Shown: piece by piece, positions 1 to 8,148 of the stretch
Numbering within the stretch: the stretch's first letter is position 1
Layout: the number at the start of each line of letters is the position of its first letter
Notes under the pieces: model-generated
Databases searched by the model: none
What the model was told of the DNA's origin: nothing
What the model saw: the letters and a program-made list of their open reading frames with translations, nothing else
Source of the DNA: Denitratimonas tolerans
GTDB taxonomy: Bacteria > Pseudomonadota > Gammaproteobacteria > Xanthomonadales > Xanthomonadaceae
Length of the DNA: 64,000 nt
NCBI RefSeq assembly: GCF_037203605.1
Contig: NZ_JBBDHC010000016.1
Span: 1 to 64,000 of the forward strand
Direction: 5' to 3'
Translations under genes and position numbers: made by a program

Positions 1-4
1 GAAC

Positions 5-30
5 GCCCGCCGGCATGCAAGCCGGCGGGC
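5..30. terminator. Perfect hairpin downstream of bioC
   Basis: A perfect 10-bp inverted repeat (5-14 with 21-30) encloses a 6-nt loop. It lies just past the 3' end of bioC on the minus strand, so it may end that transcript or one arriving from the left. There is no T-run on either side, so intrinsic termination is uncertain. Confidence 0.4.
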
Positions 31-85
31 CGGGCGTCCAGGGTCACCCCAGGGCACGGGAAGAATCCGCGCCCCGCTGCTTCGG

Positions 86-967
86 TTACGACCTGCGCCG
101 GATCGGAATGCGCGAAAGCGGCACCGACACCAGGTCGTGTCCGGCCTGGCGCACCGGCTGGCCGTGCTCGGGCGCGAAGGCGTGGGCGTAGACGACTTCC
201 CAGGTGGAGGGCAGCAGGCCGTCCGCTGTGCGGAAGGCTTCATACGCCGCGCGCGCGGCCTCGATGCGCCCGCGCCCGGTCAGGCTGCGGCGCCGCTCCG
301 CCATCGCGTTGCCGCCGCCGGCGCCGCGCAGGTCGGCCATCAGCGCCTCGAGCGTGGGATGGGTGAGGGTGAAGCGGTCGGCATCGAGCACCGGGTTGCG
401 GAATCCCGCCGCCAGCAGCGCGTCGCCCAGATGCTGGATCGGCGCGAAGGCGTGGACGTGCGGCGCGGGATCTTCCGCAAACGCCTCGCGCAGCTCGTCC
501 AGGGTTTCCGGACCGAGGCTGGAGCAGGCCACGAAGCCGCCCGGATTGAGCACCGCGCGCCACTGCGCGAACAGTGCCGGTAGATCGGTGATCCAGGGCA
601 ACGCCAGATTGGAGACGATCAGGTCGAAGCTGCCGCCGGCAAAGGGCAGCGCGGCGGCATCGGCGCACACCACGGCGTAGTCCGGCCGCCAGCGTCCGGC
701 CGCGCGCCGCGCCTGATCGGCCATCGCCAGCGAGCCGTCCAGCGCCACCACCTGTGCCTTCGGCCAGCGCTTCTTCAGCGCCCGCGCCGCCGTCCCCGGC
801 CCGCAGCCCACGTCCAGGATGCGCGCCGGCGGCGTCTTCACGTAGTCCAGCAGATCCAGCAGCCGCGCCTCCACCTCCTGCTGCAGCGCCGCGTGCCGCG
901 CATAGCCGCGCGCGGCGCGGTCGAAGCCGCGGCGGATCGAGGGCGGGTCGAAGGGAGCGTGCGGCAT
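86..967 (-). CDS. bioC: Malonyl-ACP O-methyltransferase BioC-like
   Basis: A 293-residue SAM-dependent methyltransferase. The glycine-rich SAM motif ILDVGCGPG is at residues 50-58, followed by the acidic ALDGS strand and the SNLALPWITD segment typical of BioC. BioC methylates malonyl-ACP so that fatty-acid synthase can build the pimeloyl chain of biotin. The reading frame is open far upstream, but homology begins at the ATG at 967, which sits about 50 bp after a good -10 element (TACAAT on the minus strand). No other bio gene is in view; they may lie to the left. A generic class I methyltransferase is the alternative, but the LPWITD segment favours BioC. Confidence 0.85.
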   Translation of the reverse strand: MPHAPFDPPSIRRGFDRAARGYARHAALQQEVEARLLDLLDYVKTPPARILDVGCGPGTAARALKKRWPKAQVVALDGSLAMADQARRAAGRWRPDYAVVCADAAALPFAGGSFDLIVSNLALPWITDLPALFAQWRAVLNPGGFVACSSLGPETLDELREAFAEDPAPHVHAFAPIQHLGDALLAAGFRNPVLDADRFTLTHPTLEALMADLRGAGGGNAMAERRRSLTGRGRIEAARAAYEAFRTADGLLPSTWEVVYAHAFAPEHGQPVRQAGHDLVSVPLSRIPIRRRS

Positions 968-1016
968 GGTTCGGGAGCGAGGTGGCGTGCGGCGGCGGGC
1001 GGCCGGAGGGGATCGC

Positions 1017-1067
1017 ATTGTAGTGAACCGGGACCGATTTGGTCTGGTTTTGCGCGCAATCAGACCA
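1017..1067 (-). promoter_or_regulatory. Putative bioC promoter with overlapping dyad
   Basis: On the minus strand TACAAT (1022-1017) is a good -10 about 50 bp before the bioC ATG. The place expected for the -35 is covered by an inverted repeat (TGGTCTG at 1040-1046 and CAGACCA at 1061-1067) that encloses the palindrome TTGCGCGCAA. The arrangement suggests an operator for a repressor. It does not resemble the BirA operator, and the regulator is unknown. Confidence 0.4.
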
Positions 1068-1390
1068 TGGTGGCTGTGGCGGTGATCCCGGCGGGCAGCA
1101 ACAGCAAAGGAGCATCGCGATGTCGACGGAGCGGCAGGCTCTCCGGCGCTCGCTGAACTTGCCAGCCGCGTGCATCCGCCACTTCCGGTGCTTCGACTGG
1201 AGCCCTCGGGTTGCCCGAGGCGCAACTTTGCCCAACCGCCGCTGGCTGTCGTCATGCGACATCCATGCCTTTGTGCTGCAGAATGACCGGCTTGCGAGTG
1301 GGGCAGGTTGCGAATTTGCGGGTATCGAAGCGGGTATCCACGAGGTCCGCGGTGCCTATGTGTATTTGGAATCAGGAAGATGGACGCGCC
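1068..1390. other. Intergenic stretch before trpG, no gene seen
   Basis: About 320 bases with no convincing coding sequence. It has a 7-bp stem with a 3-nt loop at 1204-1220 (CCTCGGG/CCCGAGG), which could belong to a leader. A ribosome-binding-like AAAGGAG precedes an ATG at 1120, but the reading frame from there runs out of frame into trpG and shows no recognisable protein. The region presumably holds the trpG promoter. Confidence 0.4.
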
Positions 1391-1969
1391 ATGCTGCTGA
1401 TGATCGACAACTACGACAGCTTCACCTTCAACCTCGTGCAGTACTTCCAGATGCTGGGGGCGCAGGTGCGGGTGGAGCGCAACGATGCGCTGACGGTGGA
1501 CGAGATCCGCGCGCTGGCACCCAGCCACATCGTGATCTCGCCGGGGCCGTGCACGCCCAACGAGGCGGGGGTGTCGCTGGAGATGATCGAGCGCCTCGGG
1601 CCGATCACGCCGATCCTGGGCGTGTGCCTCGGGCACCAGAGCATCGGCCAGGCGTACGGCGGCACGGTGGTGCGCGCCGGCAGGATCATGCACGGCAAGA
1701 CCTCGCGCATCCGCCATCGCGGCACCGGGGTGTTTGCGGGCCTGCCGGACGACTACGAGGCCACGCGCTACCACTCGCTGGTGGTGGACAAGGCCAGTCT
1801 GCCCGAGGCGCTGGAAGTCACCGCCTGGACGGAAAACCCGGACGGCTCGATGGAGGAGATCATGGGCATCCGCCACCGCGAGTATCCGGTGGAGGGCGTG
1901 CAGTTCCATCCCGAGTCGATCCTCACCGAGCACGGCCACGCGCTCTTGCGGAACTTCCTGGAGCGCTGA
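1391..1969 (+). CDS. trpG: Anthranilate/aminodeoxychorismate synthase glutaminase subunit
   Basis: A 192-residue class I glutamine amidotransferase that supplies ammonia to the chorismate-using partner for tryptophan (TrpE) or folate (PabB) synthesis. It opens with MLLMIDNYDSFTFN, the oxyanion-hole segment SPGPCTPNEAG is near residue 50, the nucleophile is Cys79 in GVCLGHQSIGQ, and His173/Glu175 in HPES complete the triad. The ATG at 1391 is where homology begins; a weak GGAAG lies about 11 bases upstream. No trpE, trpD or pabB adjoins it, so TrpG and PabA cannot be told apart; many bacteria use one amphibolic protein. It converges on the ParA gene. Confidence 0.9.
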   Translation: MLLMIDNYDSFTFNLVQYFQMLGAQVRVERNDALTVDEIRALAPSHIVISPGPCTPNEAGVSLEMIERLGPITPILGVCLGHQSIGQAYGGTVVRAGRIMHGKTSRIRHRGTGVFAGLPDDYEATRYHSLVVDKASLPEALEVTAWTENPDGSMEEIMGIRHREYPVEGVQFHPESILTEHGHALLRNFLER

Positions 1970-1996
1970 CCGGGCGGCGGGCTCCGCGTCCGGCGG

Positions 1997-2635
1997 TCAT
2001 CCGCCCCGGCGTGCGTGCTCCAGCCAGTGCAGCAGCGGCACCCAGTCCTGCTGGTGCTCGCGCACGTTCTGCGAGTGGTAATCGAACAGGCATTTGCCCA
2101 GCCCGACCATGAGCGCATAGGCCTGGGTATCGCGCAGCTGCGCGACCAGCTCACAGGGCCACTGCGAAAGCTGGGCGATGGCCTGCTGCGAGGCCTGGGT
2201 CCACGGTCGCAGGCGGTTGGCGACCAGCCCCACCGGCAGCGCGCCGCGCGCCACGCGCGGATGTTCGGCCAGCGCGTTGAGGAAGCGCACCGTGGCTTCC
2301 ATGTCCATCACCGTGGGAAGCACCGGCACCAGCACCGCGTCGGCCACTTCCAGAAAGCCTTCGAGATCCTTGGGCATGGCACCGGCGGCGGCGTCGATCA
2401 CGACGCGCTGGGTGCCGTCGGGCACGCGCCGCGCCCACTTGCGCCGGGTGCCGTCCACGCCGGCCACGCCGCCCGCCGCGCCGCGCCGCTCGCACCAGTG
2501 GCGGGAAGACGCCTGCGGATCGGCGTCCACCAGCGCGGTGGCCTTGCCCTGGGTGGCGAAGGCACCGGCGAGCGTGGTGGAGATGGTGGTCTTGCCGACG
2601 CCGCCCTTGGCGCTGGCCACGAGGATGCGGAACAT
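1997..2635 (-). CDS. ParA/MinD-type ATPase
   Basis: A 212-residue P-loop ATPase of the ParA superfamily. The deviant Walker A motif KGGVGKTT is at residues 10-17, followed by LVDADPQASS and the Walker B strand VVIDAAAG. These proteins form ATP-dependent dimers that position plasmids, chromosomes or protein complexes. No ParB-like partner or parS site is visible, so this is an orphan chromosomal ParA with unknown cargo. It is divergent from oleC with about 70 bp between the starts, suggesting shared control, but a functional link to OleC is not demonstrated. Confidence 0.85.
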   Translation of the reverse strand: MFRILVASAKGGVGKTTISTTLAGAFATQGKATALVDADPQASSRHWCERRGAAGGVAGVDGTRRKWARRVPDGTQRVVIDAAAGAMPKDLEGFLEVADAVLVPVLPTVMDMEATVRFLNALAEHPRVARGALPVGLVANRLRPWTQASQQAIAQLSQWPCELVAQLRDTQAYALMVGLGKCLFDYHSQNVREHQQDWVPLLHWLEHARRGG

Positions 2636-2692
2636 GCGTCGCTCCGGTCGGGATACGCCGCCACTTTAGCGCGAGCCGCATCGCCCCGCCGG

Positions 2693-2698
2693 TAGACT
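2693..2698 (+). promoter_or_regulatory. Putative -10 element of oleC (leaderless)
   Basis: TAGACT ends 6 bases before the oleC ATG at 2705, which would put transcription start at or next to the start codon. No Shine-Dalgarno sequence precedes the ATG, consistent with a leaderless mRNA. The -35 region is weak. Confidence 0.4.
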
Positions 2699-2704
2699 GG
2701 CGCA

Positions 2705-4372
2705 ATGAACAGTCCCTGCAATATCGCCGCCGCCCTGCCCGGCATGGCCGCGCGCCAGCCCGAGGCCATCGCCATCCGCTGTCCCACCGGCGTCGGGCCG
2801 GACGGACAGGTGCGCTACGGCATCGAACTTTCCTGGCGGGCGCTGGAGGAACGCAGCAGCGCCATCGCCGCGGCGCTGGCGCGCGCCGGCATCGTGCGCG
2901 GCACCCGCGCCGCGCTGATGGTGCGGCCCTCGCCGGAACTGTTCCTGCTGATGTTCGCCATGTTCAAGGCCGGCGTGGTGCCGGTGCTGATCGATCCGGG
3001 CATCAACCGCCGCGCGCTCAAGCAGTGCCTGGACGAGGCGGCGCCGACCGCCTTCATCGGCATCCCGCTGGCGCATGCGGCGCGCGTCGTGCTCGGCTGG
3101 GCGCGCAGGAGCTGCCGGATCAACCTCACCGTGGGGCGGCGCTGGTTCTGGGGCGGCCACACGCTCGACGGGCTCATGGCGCAAAGCGCCGGCGAAGACT
3201 TCACCCTGGCGGACACCGCGCCCGACGAGATCGCGGCGATCCTGTTCACTTCAGGCTCCACCGGCGTGCCCAAGGGCGTGGTGTATCGGCATCGGCACTT
3301 CGTCGCGCAGGTCGAAATGCTCGGGCAGATGCTCGGCATCGAGCCGGGCGGCGTGGATCTTCCGACCTTTCCGCCGTTCGCGCTGTTCGACCCTGCGCTC
3401 GGCATCACCAGCGTCATCCCCGCCATGGACCCGACCCGCCCGGCGCAGGCCGACCCGCGCAAGCTGATCGACGCGATCCGGCGCTTCGGCGTCACCCAGA
3501 TGTTCGGTTCGCCGGCGCTGCTCGATACCCTCAGCCGCTACGGGGAAGCCCACGACGTGAGGCTTGCCACCCTGCGCCGGGTGATGTCCGCCGGCGCGCC
3601 GGTGCCGCCGGCGGTGGTGGCGCGCATGGCCGCGATGCTGCCTGAGGACGCCAACATCTGGACGCCCTACGGTGCCACCGAATGCCTGCCGGTGGCCCTG
3701 ATCGAAGGGCGCGAGCTGCGCGCCACGCGCGCCGCCACCGAGGCCGGTGCCGGCACCTGCGTCGGTCGCCCGGTGGCACCCAACGACGTGCGCATCATCC
3801 GCATCGTGGACGAGCCCATCGCGCAGTGGCGCGACGAGCTGTTGGCGGCACCGGGCGACGTCGGGGAAATCGTCGTCGCCGGCCCCACCGCCACCGACGA
3901 ATACTTCAACCGCCCCGAGGCCACGGCGCAGGCCAAGATCCGCGAAACCCTCGCCGACGGCAGCAGCCGCATCCTGCACCGCATGGGCGACCTCGGCTGG
4001 ATCGACGAGGGCGGGCGGCTGTGGTTCTGCGGGCGCAAGAGCCAGCGCGTGGAGGCGGCCGACGGCCCGCTCTACACCGAGCAGGTGGAGCCGGTCTTCA
4101 ATACCCATGCCGCGGTGCGCCGCAGCGCCCTGGTCGGCGTAGGCGAAAAAGGCGCACAAATGCCCGTGCTGTGCGTGGAGCTGGAGCCCGGCACGGCCGA
4201 GGCCGCGCGCGAGCGCATCGAGGCCGAACTCCTCAACCTCGGCCAACGCCACCCGCACACCGCGCGCGTGCAGCGCCTCCTGTTCCACCCCAGGTTCCCG
4301 GTGGACATCCGCCACAACGCCAAGATCGGGCGCGAGGCGCTGGCGCGCTGGGCGAGTGCGAGAATGCGCTGA
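2705..4372 (+). CDS. oleC: OleC-like AMP-dependent ligase (beta-lactone synthetase)
   Basis: A 555-residue ANL-superfamily adenylating enzyme. The phosphate-binding loop ILFTSGSTGVPKG is near residue 182, the aromatic/ATP motif is WTPYGATE, and the hinge and C-terminal domain follow (MGDLGWIDEGGRLWFCGRKSQRV). Length and the VLIDPG and FPPFALFDPALG segments fit OleC of the long-chain olefin pathway, which closes a beta-hydroxy acid to a beta-lactone. In xanthomonads oleA, oleB, oleC and oleD are usually clustered. Here no other ole gene adjoins, so the rest may be elsewhere or the ligase may have another acid substrate. The divergent neighbour is a ParA ATPase. Confidence 0.75.
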   Translation: MNSPCNIAAALPGMAARQPEAIAIRCPTGVGPDGQVRYGIELSWRALEERSSAIAAALARAGIVRGTRAALMVRPSPELFLLMFAMFKAGVVPVLIDPGINRRALKQCLDEAAPTAFIGIPLAHAARVVLGWARRSCRINLTVGRRWFWGGHTLDGLMAQSAGEDFTLADTAPDEIAAILFTSGSTGVPKGVVYRHRHFVAQVEMLGQMLGIEPGGVDLPTFPPFALFDPALGITSVIPAMDPTRPAQADPRKLIDAIRRFGVTQMFGSPALLDTLSRYGEAHDVRLATLRRVMSAGAPVPPAVVARMAAMLPEDANIWTPYGATECLPVALIEGRELRATRAATEAGAGTCVGRPVAPNDVRIIRIVDEPIAQWRDELLAAPGDVGEIVVAGPTATDEYFNRPEATAQAKIRETLADGSSRILHRMGDLGWIDEGGRLWFCGRKSQRVEAADGPLYTEQVEPVFNTHAAVRRSALVGVGEKGAQMPVLCVELEPGTAEAARERIEAELLNLGQRHPHTARVQRLLFHPRFPVDIRHNAKIGREALARWASARMR

Positions 4373-4586
4373 GCCGCGCAGCTTGCTGCGGATTCGTTTC
4401 GTACGTGAAGCTGCGGCGGCGGATTCAACGTCCATTCGCAACGCCGCTGATGGAATCCTGCCCGGTTCCAGGCCGATCCGGAACGCGCCCGCTCCGTCCG
4501 CCGTGTCATGTTCTTCCATGAACCCGTGTTTCTACCTGATGAGCGCGCTGATGACGCGCCCAGTCCACTTTCAGGAGAGAAACATC

Positions 4587-6218
4587 ATGAGACAGATTTG
4601 CTACCTGCCCCTGATCGCGCTGTTCGCGTTCGGTGCGGCGCTGGCTGCCGATGCGCCCGATTCGCAACACAAGCAGCAGATCGACGAGGAGCAGGCGATC
4701 GAAATGGTCGCCGCGGCGCTGGCGGCAGCGCCGGGGCTGGAGTTCGATACCGGGTTCAGCGTCACCGGCATGAGGTCCATCGAACCGCCCGTGAATACGG
4801 GCTGGTCCGACGTCGAGGACGGCATCCGGGTGTTTCCGTGGATGGGCTCGGCGACCATCGGGAATCCTCCGATCCCGATTCCCGTCCACCTCGGCTACTA
4901 CGTCGCTGTCCGCCAGAAGAACGCGGCGAATACGCTGGAGAAGGTGATGGTGACGCGCCTCAAGGTCAACGGGGCGCTTGACCTGGACTTCGGCACCAAC
5001 GGCTGGCTGCAGGCCGAGAATGCCAGCAGCTCCATCGCCGATGTGGCGATGGGTCAGTACGGCGAGCTCTACATCCTGCACGCGGGTGAGAAACGGGTGG
5101 GCTGCCATCGCCTGGAGGCGGGGACCACGTGCCACAGTCCGACCTCCGGCGGCAAGCTGTCGTATCCGCTGACCGCCCCGCGCACGGCCGCCACGCCCAC
5201 GCGCCTGCTCTACGACAAGCGCTATGGCCTTTTTGTCGCCGCGAAAATCACCAATGCCGATCGCGGCACCGAGCTGGCGGTCACCCTGATGCAGCCCGCC
5301 GGCGCAACCGGGTCATCGGGCGGAACGCCGGTGACCACGTTCGGTACCAACGGCCACGTGATCGGACTGCCGTCGTGGGCCGCAGCCACGGGCGTGACGG
5401 CGGCCATCAACGCCATGGCGCTGACGCCCGCGAGCGCGACGGGCGGACAGCGGCTGTACGTCGGTGGCGAGGTGATGCGCGCAAATCCCGACAGCGACGG
5501 CTTCATCCTCGGCCTGAACCCGACCACGGGCGCCACGATCAGCGGCTGGAACTGGCGGGATGTCTATTACGAGAGCGACAACACCGGAAGCAAGGCCGAC
5601 GCCGTGACGGCGCTGGCGGTGCTGCGCAACGGCTCCGGCTACGGCGGCAAGCTCGTCTATGCGGGCTGGTCGGCAACCGACAGCGCCGATGCCAAGCCCA
5701 TGATCATGGGGCGGCTCGGCAACGACGGAACCTGGGACACGAGCTTCTGCGCCGGCAATGCCAATCACACGACGCGGGCCTGTCTGGTGGATCCGCCGCG
5801 GTCATTGTTGACGATCCCCGTCTACATGCCCGCCGCGATCCCGGTAGCGATCGTCGAGCGCTCCAATCGAGACCTGGCGGTGGCGCAGCGCTTCCAGCAG
5901 AACGGCCTCCCTCTGTTCGGGGAGCCCGACCGGCACGTCCATACCCTGGTGCAGCAGTTCGGCCAGGACGGCAACCGCCTGTACACGCAGCTGAAGGTCG
6001 ACTATTCCGCCTCCGACCCGGACACCACTACCTGGTGGTCGCGGCCGTTCGACATGGTCGCGTCGGGAGCCTTCGGCGACCGATTGGCGCTGATCGGCAC
6101 CCGGAAATGGAACGGCACCGACTTCGACCCCACGGTGACCGCCCTCAAGGGGGCCACCGAGGACCACGTCTGCCTGTTCTCCGACGGCATGGAAAGCGCG
6201 CGCCCGGCCTGCTGGTAA
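4587..6218 (+). CDS. Secreted delta-60 repeat protein with DGFE-type C-terminus
   Basis: A 543-residue exported protein. It starts with a signal peptide (MRQICYLPLIALFAFGAALAA) and has a strong ribosome site (TCAGGAGAG) about 7 bases before the ATG. The mature part has copies of the delta-60 repeat motif: GALDLDFGTNGW, a degenerate TTFGTNGH, and DGTWDTSF. This suggests a propeller-like fold, probably outside the cytoplasm. No catalytic motif is evident. The extreme C-terminus, CLFSDGMESARPACW, shares a short motif with two subtilases in this window. It lies between oleC and a strong terminator and is probably monocistronic. Function unknown. Confidence 0.7.
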   Translation: MRQICYLPLIALFAFGAALAADAPDSQHKQQIDEEQAIEMVAAALAAAPGLEFDTGFSVTGMRSIEPPVNTGWSDVEDGIRVFPWMGSATIGNPPIPIPVHLGYYVAVRQKNAANTLEKVMVTRLKVNGALDLDFGTNGWLQAENASSSIADVAMGQYGELYILHAGEKRVGCHRLEAGTTCHSPTSGGKLSYPLTAPRTAATPTRLLYDKRYGLFVAAKITNADRGTELAVTLMQPAGATGSSGGTPVTTFGTNGHVIGLPSWAAATGVTAAINAMALTPASATGGQRLYVGGEVMRANPDSDGFILGLNPTTGATISGWNWRDVYYESDNTGSKADAVTALAVLRNGSGYGGKLVYAGWSATDSADAKPMIMGRLGNDGTWDTSFCAGNANHTTRACLVDPPRSLLTIPVYMPAAIPVAIVERSNRDLAVAQRFQQNGLPLFGEPDRHVHTLVQQFGQDGNRLYTQLKVDYSASDPDTTTWWSRPFDMVASGAFGDRLALIGTRKWNGTDFDPTVTALKGATEDHVCLFSDGMESARPACW

Positions 6219-6247
6219 TCGCTTTCTCTCTCGGTGCATCGTGCACC

Positions 6248-6282
6248 CCGCGCCCGGCCTGTTCCCGGGCGCGGCTCTTTTC
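6248..6282 (+). terminator. Intrinsic terminator after the delta-60 protein gene
   Basis: A perfect 10-bp GC stem (6248-6257 with 6265-6274) with a 7-nt loop is followed by CTCTTTT. It sits 30 bp after the stop codon at 6218 and just before the convergent stop of the EamA gene. Confidence 0.75.
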
Positions 6283-6288
6283 CGGGTG

Positions 6289-7176
6289 TCAGATGTCGGT
6301 GGGCTCGGGCAGCTTGCGCGCGCGCACCCGGGCGCGCAGCGAGATGAACAGCACCCCGCCCAGCACCATCGCCGCGCCCAGGTACAGGCGCGGGCCGGGG
6401 CGGTCGCCCCAGAAAACGATGCCCAGCGCCACCGCGATCACCGGGGAAATCAGCAGGTAGGGCGTGAGCGTGGACACCGGATGGCGCTGCACCAGCCAGT
6501 AGAACAGGCTGTGGCCCAGCAGCGAGGCCGCCAGCGTGGCCCAGACCACGCCGAACCAGGCCGTTGGCGAGGCGTTGCGGATCGCGTCCCACTGCCCGCT
6601 TTCCACGCCCAGGCTCCACAGCAGCAGCGGGCCGACCGCGATCAGCGCGGTCCAGCCCTGCACGCCGATGGGATGCATGCCGGTGAGCCGGCGCATGACC
6701 ACGGTGCCCACCGCCAGCGACAGTGCCGAGGCGAGCATCAGGAACAGCGCGAACGGGGCCTGCAGCACGATCGGATCAAAGCCCAGCACCAGCACGCCGG
6801 CAAAGCTCACGCCGACCCCGGTCCAGGTGCGCCACCCGATCTTTTCGCCGAGGAAGATCGCCGCGAGCACCACCGCCATCGGGATGTAGCTTTGCAGCAC
6901 GATGGCGGGCGAGGCCAGGTTGCCGGCCTCGCGGATGGCCCAGAAGTTGAGCCCGAAGTGCAGCGCACCGTTGCACAGCGCCACCGTGATCAGCGCCAGC
7001 CAGCGCCCCTGCGGCGGGCGCGCCATCCACGGCAGCAGCAGCACCATCAGCGGCATGAGGCGCAGCGCGGAGAACAGCAGCGGCGGAATTTCCCGCAGCG
7101 CCATCGCCGAGGTCAGGAAGTTGATCGCCCAGACCAGACAGATGGTGAGTACGAGCAGGAGGTGGGTGCGGGGCAT
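6289..7176 (-). CDS. EamA-family (DMT) permease
   Basis: A 295-residue integral membrane protein with about ten hydrophobic helices arranged as two EamA repeats. The start MPRTHLLLVLTICLVWAINF and the RLMPLMVLLLPW segment are typical of the drug/metabolite transporter superfamily. Members export amino acids, purines or other metabolites; the substrate cannot be read from sequence. It follows purC after 57 bp in the same direction, so it may be co-transcribed and might export purine-related compounds, but this is only position-based. The C-terminus is basic (RARVRARK), as expected on the cytoplasmic side. Confidence 0.85.
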   Translation of the reverse strand: MPRTHLLLVLTICLVWAINFLTSAMALREIPPLLFSALRLMPLMVLLLPWMARPPQGRWLALITVALCNGALHFGLNFWAIREAGNLASPAIVLQSYIPMAVVLAAIFLGEKIGWRTWTGVGVSFAGVLVLGFDPIVLQAPFALFLMLASALSLAVGTVVMRRLTGMHPIGVQGWTALIAVGPLLLWSLGVESGQWDAIRNASPTAWFGVVWATLAASLLGHSLFYWLVQRHPVSTLTPYLLISPVIAVALGIVFWGDRPGPRLYLGAAMVLGGVLFISLRARVRARKLPEPTDI

Positions 7177-7199
7177 GGGGGGGTGTTTTTCCCGCTCTA

Positions 7200-7216
7200 C
7201 CCCATCGGCGATGGGG
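7200..7216 (-). terminator. Small hairpin between purC and the permease gene
   Basis: A 7-bp stem (CCCCATC/GATGGGG) with a 3-nt loop lies just after purC. No T-run follows on the minus strand, so it may only attenuate read-through into the permease gene. Confidence 0.3.
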
Positions 7217-7233
7217 GAGAGGCAGTCATCGGG

Positions 7234-8118
7234 TTATGCCGTCAGCCGCCGCAGCGCTTCGGCGTAGCGGGCCTGGGTGCCGGCAATCACCGCCTCGGGC
7301 AGGCGCGGGCCGGGCGCGGTCTTGTTCCAGTCCCGGGTTTCCAGCCAGTCGCGCACGAACTGCTTGTCGTAGCTGGGCGGGCTGCTGCCGACCCGGTATT
7401 CCTCGGCCGGCCAGAAACGCGAAGAATCTGGCGTGAGCATCTCGTCCATCACCCGCAGCGTGCCGTCTTCGTCCAGCCCGAATTCGAGCTTGGTGTCGGC
7501 GATGATGATGCCTCGCTGCGCGGCGAAATCGGCGGCAAAGCGGTAAATCGAAAGCGTCGCCTCGCGCACCCGCTCGGCCAGCTCGCTGCCGATGAGTTCC
7601 ACCACGCGGTCGAAGGAGATGTTTTCGTCGTGTTCGCCGACCGCGGCCTTCGAGGAGGGCGTGAAGATCGGTTCGGGCAGGCGCTCGGCCTGGCGCAGGC
7701 CGGCCGGCAGCGCGATGCCGCACAGCGCGCCGGTGGCGCGGTAGTCCTTCCAGCCCGAGCCGATCAGGTAGCCGCGCACCACCGCTTCGACCGGCAGCGC
7801 CCGCAGCCGGCGCGCGATCACGCTGCGGTGGCGATACAGCGATGCATCCACGCCCTCGGGCAGGACGCTTTCCGGTGCCGCGTCGAGCAGGTGGTTGGGC
7901 ATCAGGTGCGCGGTCTTGCCGAACCAGAAGTTCGACAGCCGCGTCAGCACCTCGCCCTTGCCCGGGATCGGGTCGGGCAGCACCACGTCGAAGGCCGAAA
8001 GCCGGTCGGTGGCGACCATCAGCAGGCGTTGGGCGTCGAGCGCGTAGACATCGCGCACCTTGCCCCGATGCAGGAGTTCGAGGCCGGGCAGGTCGGAAGT
8101 ATGCAGCGTGGTGGTCAC
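7234..8118 (-). CDS. purC: SAICAR synthetase PurC
   Basis: A 294-residue phosphoribosylaminoimidazole-succinocarboxamide synthase, the ATP-dependent step joining CAIR and aspartate in purine synthesis. Diagnostic segments are GKVRDVYAL near the start, VATDRLSAFDV, RRLRALPVEAVVRGYLIGSGWKDY and IADTKLEFG. The length matches the long bacterial/eukaryotic form rather than the roughly 240-residue E. coli form. It lies 30 bp downstream of rdgB in a minus-strand run mltB-rlpA-dacA-rdgB-purC and is probably in the same transcript. Confidence 0.96.
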   Translation of the reverse strand: MTTTLHTSDLPGLELLHRGKVRDVYALDAQRLLMVATDRLSAFDVVLPDPIPGKGEVLTRLSNFWFGKTAHLMPNHLLDAAPESVLPEGVDASLYRHRSVIARRLRALPVEAVVRGYLIGSGWKDYRATGALCGIALPAGLRQAERLPEPIFTPSSKAAVGEHDENISFDRVVELIGSELAERVREATLSIYRFAADFAAQRGIIIADTKLEFGLDEDGTLRVMDEMLTPDSSRFWPAEEYRVGSSPPSYDKQFVRDWLETRDWNKTAPGPRLPEAVIAGTQARYAEALRRLTA

Positions 8119-8148
8119 GGGGCGTCCATGCGATGGAAGGGAAACACT

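Noticed and set aside
1120..1390. Possible small gene with AAAGGAG before an ATG at 1120
   Set aside because: The frame continues out of frame into trpG, has no recognisable domain, and codon use is unlike neighbouring genes.
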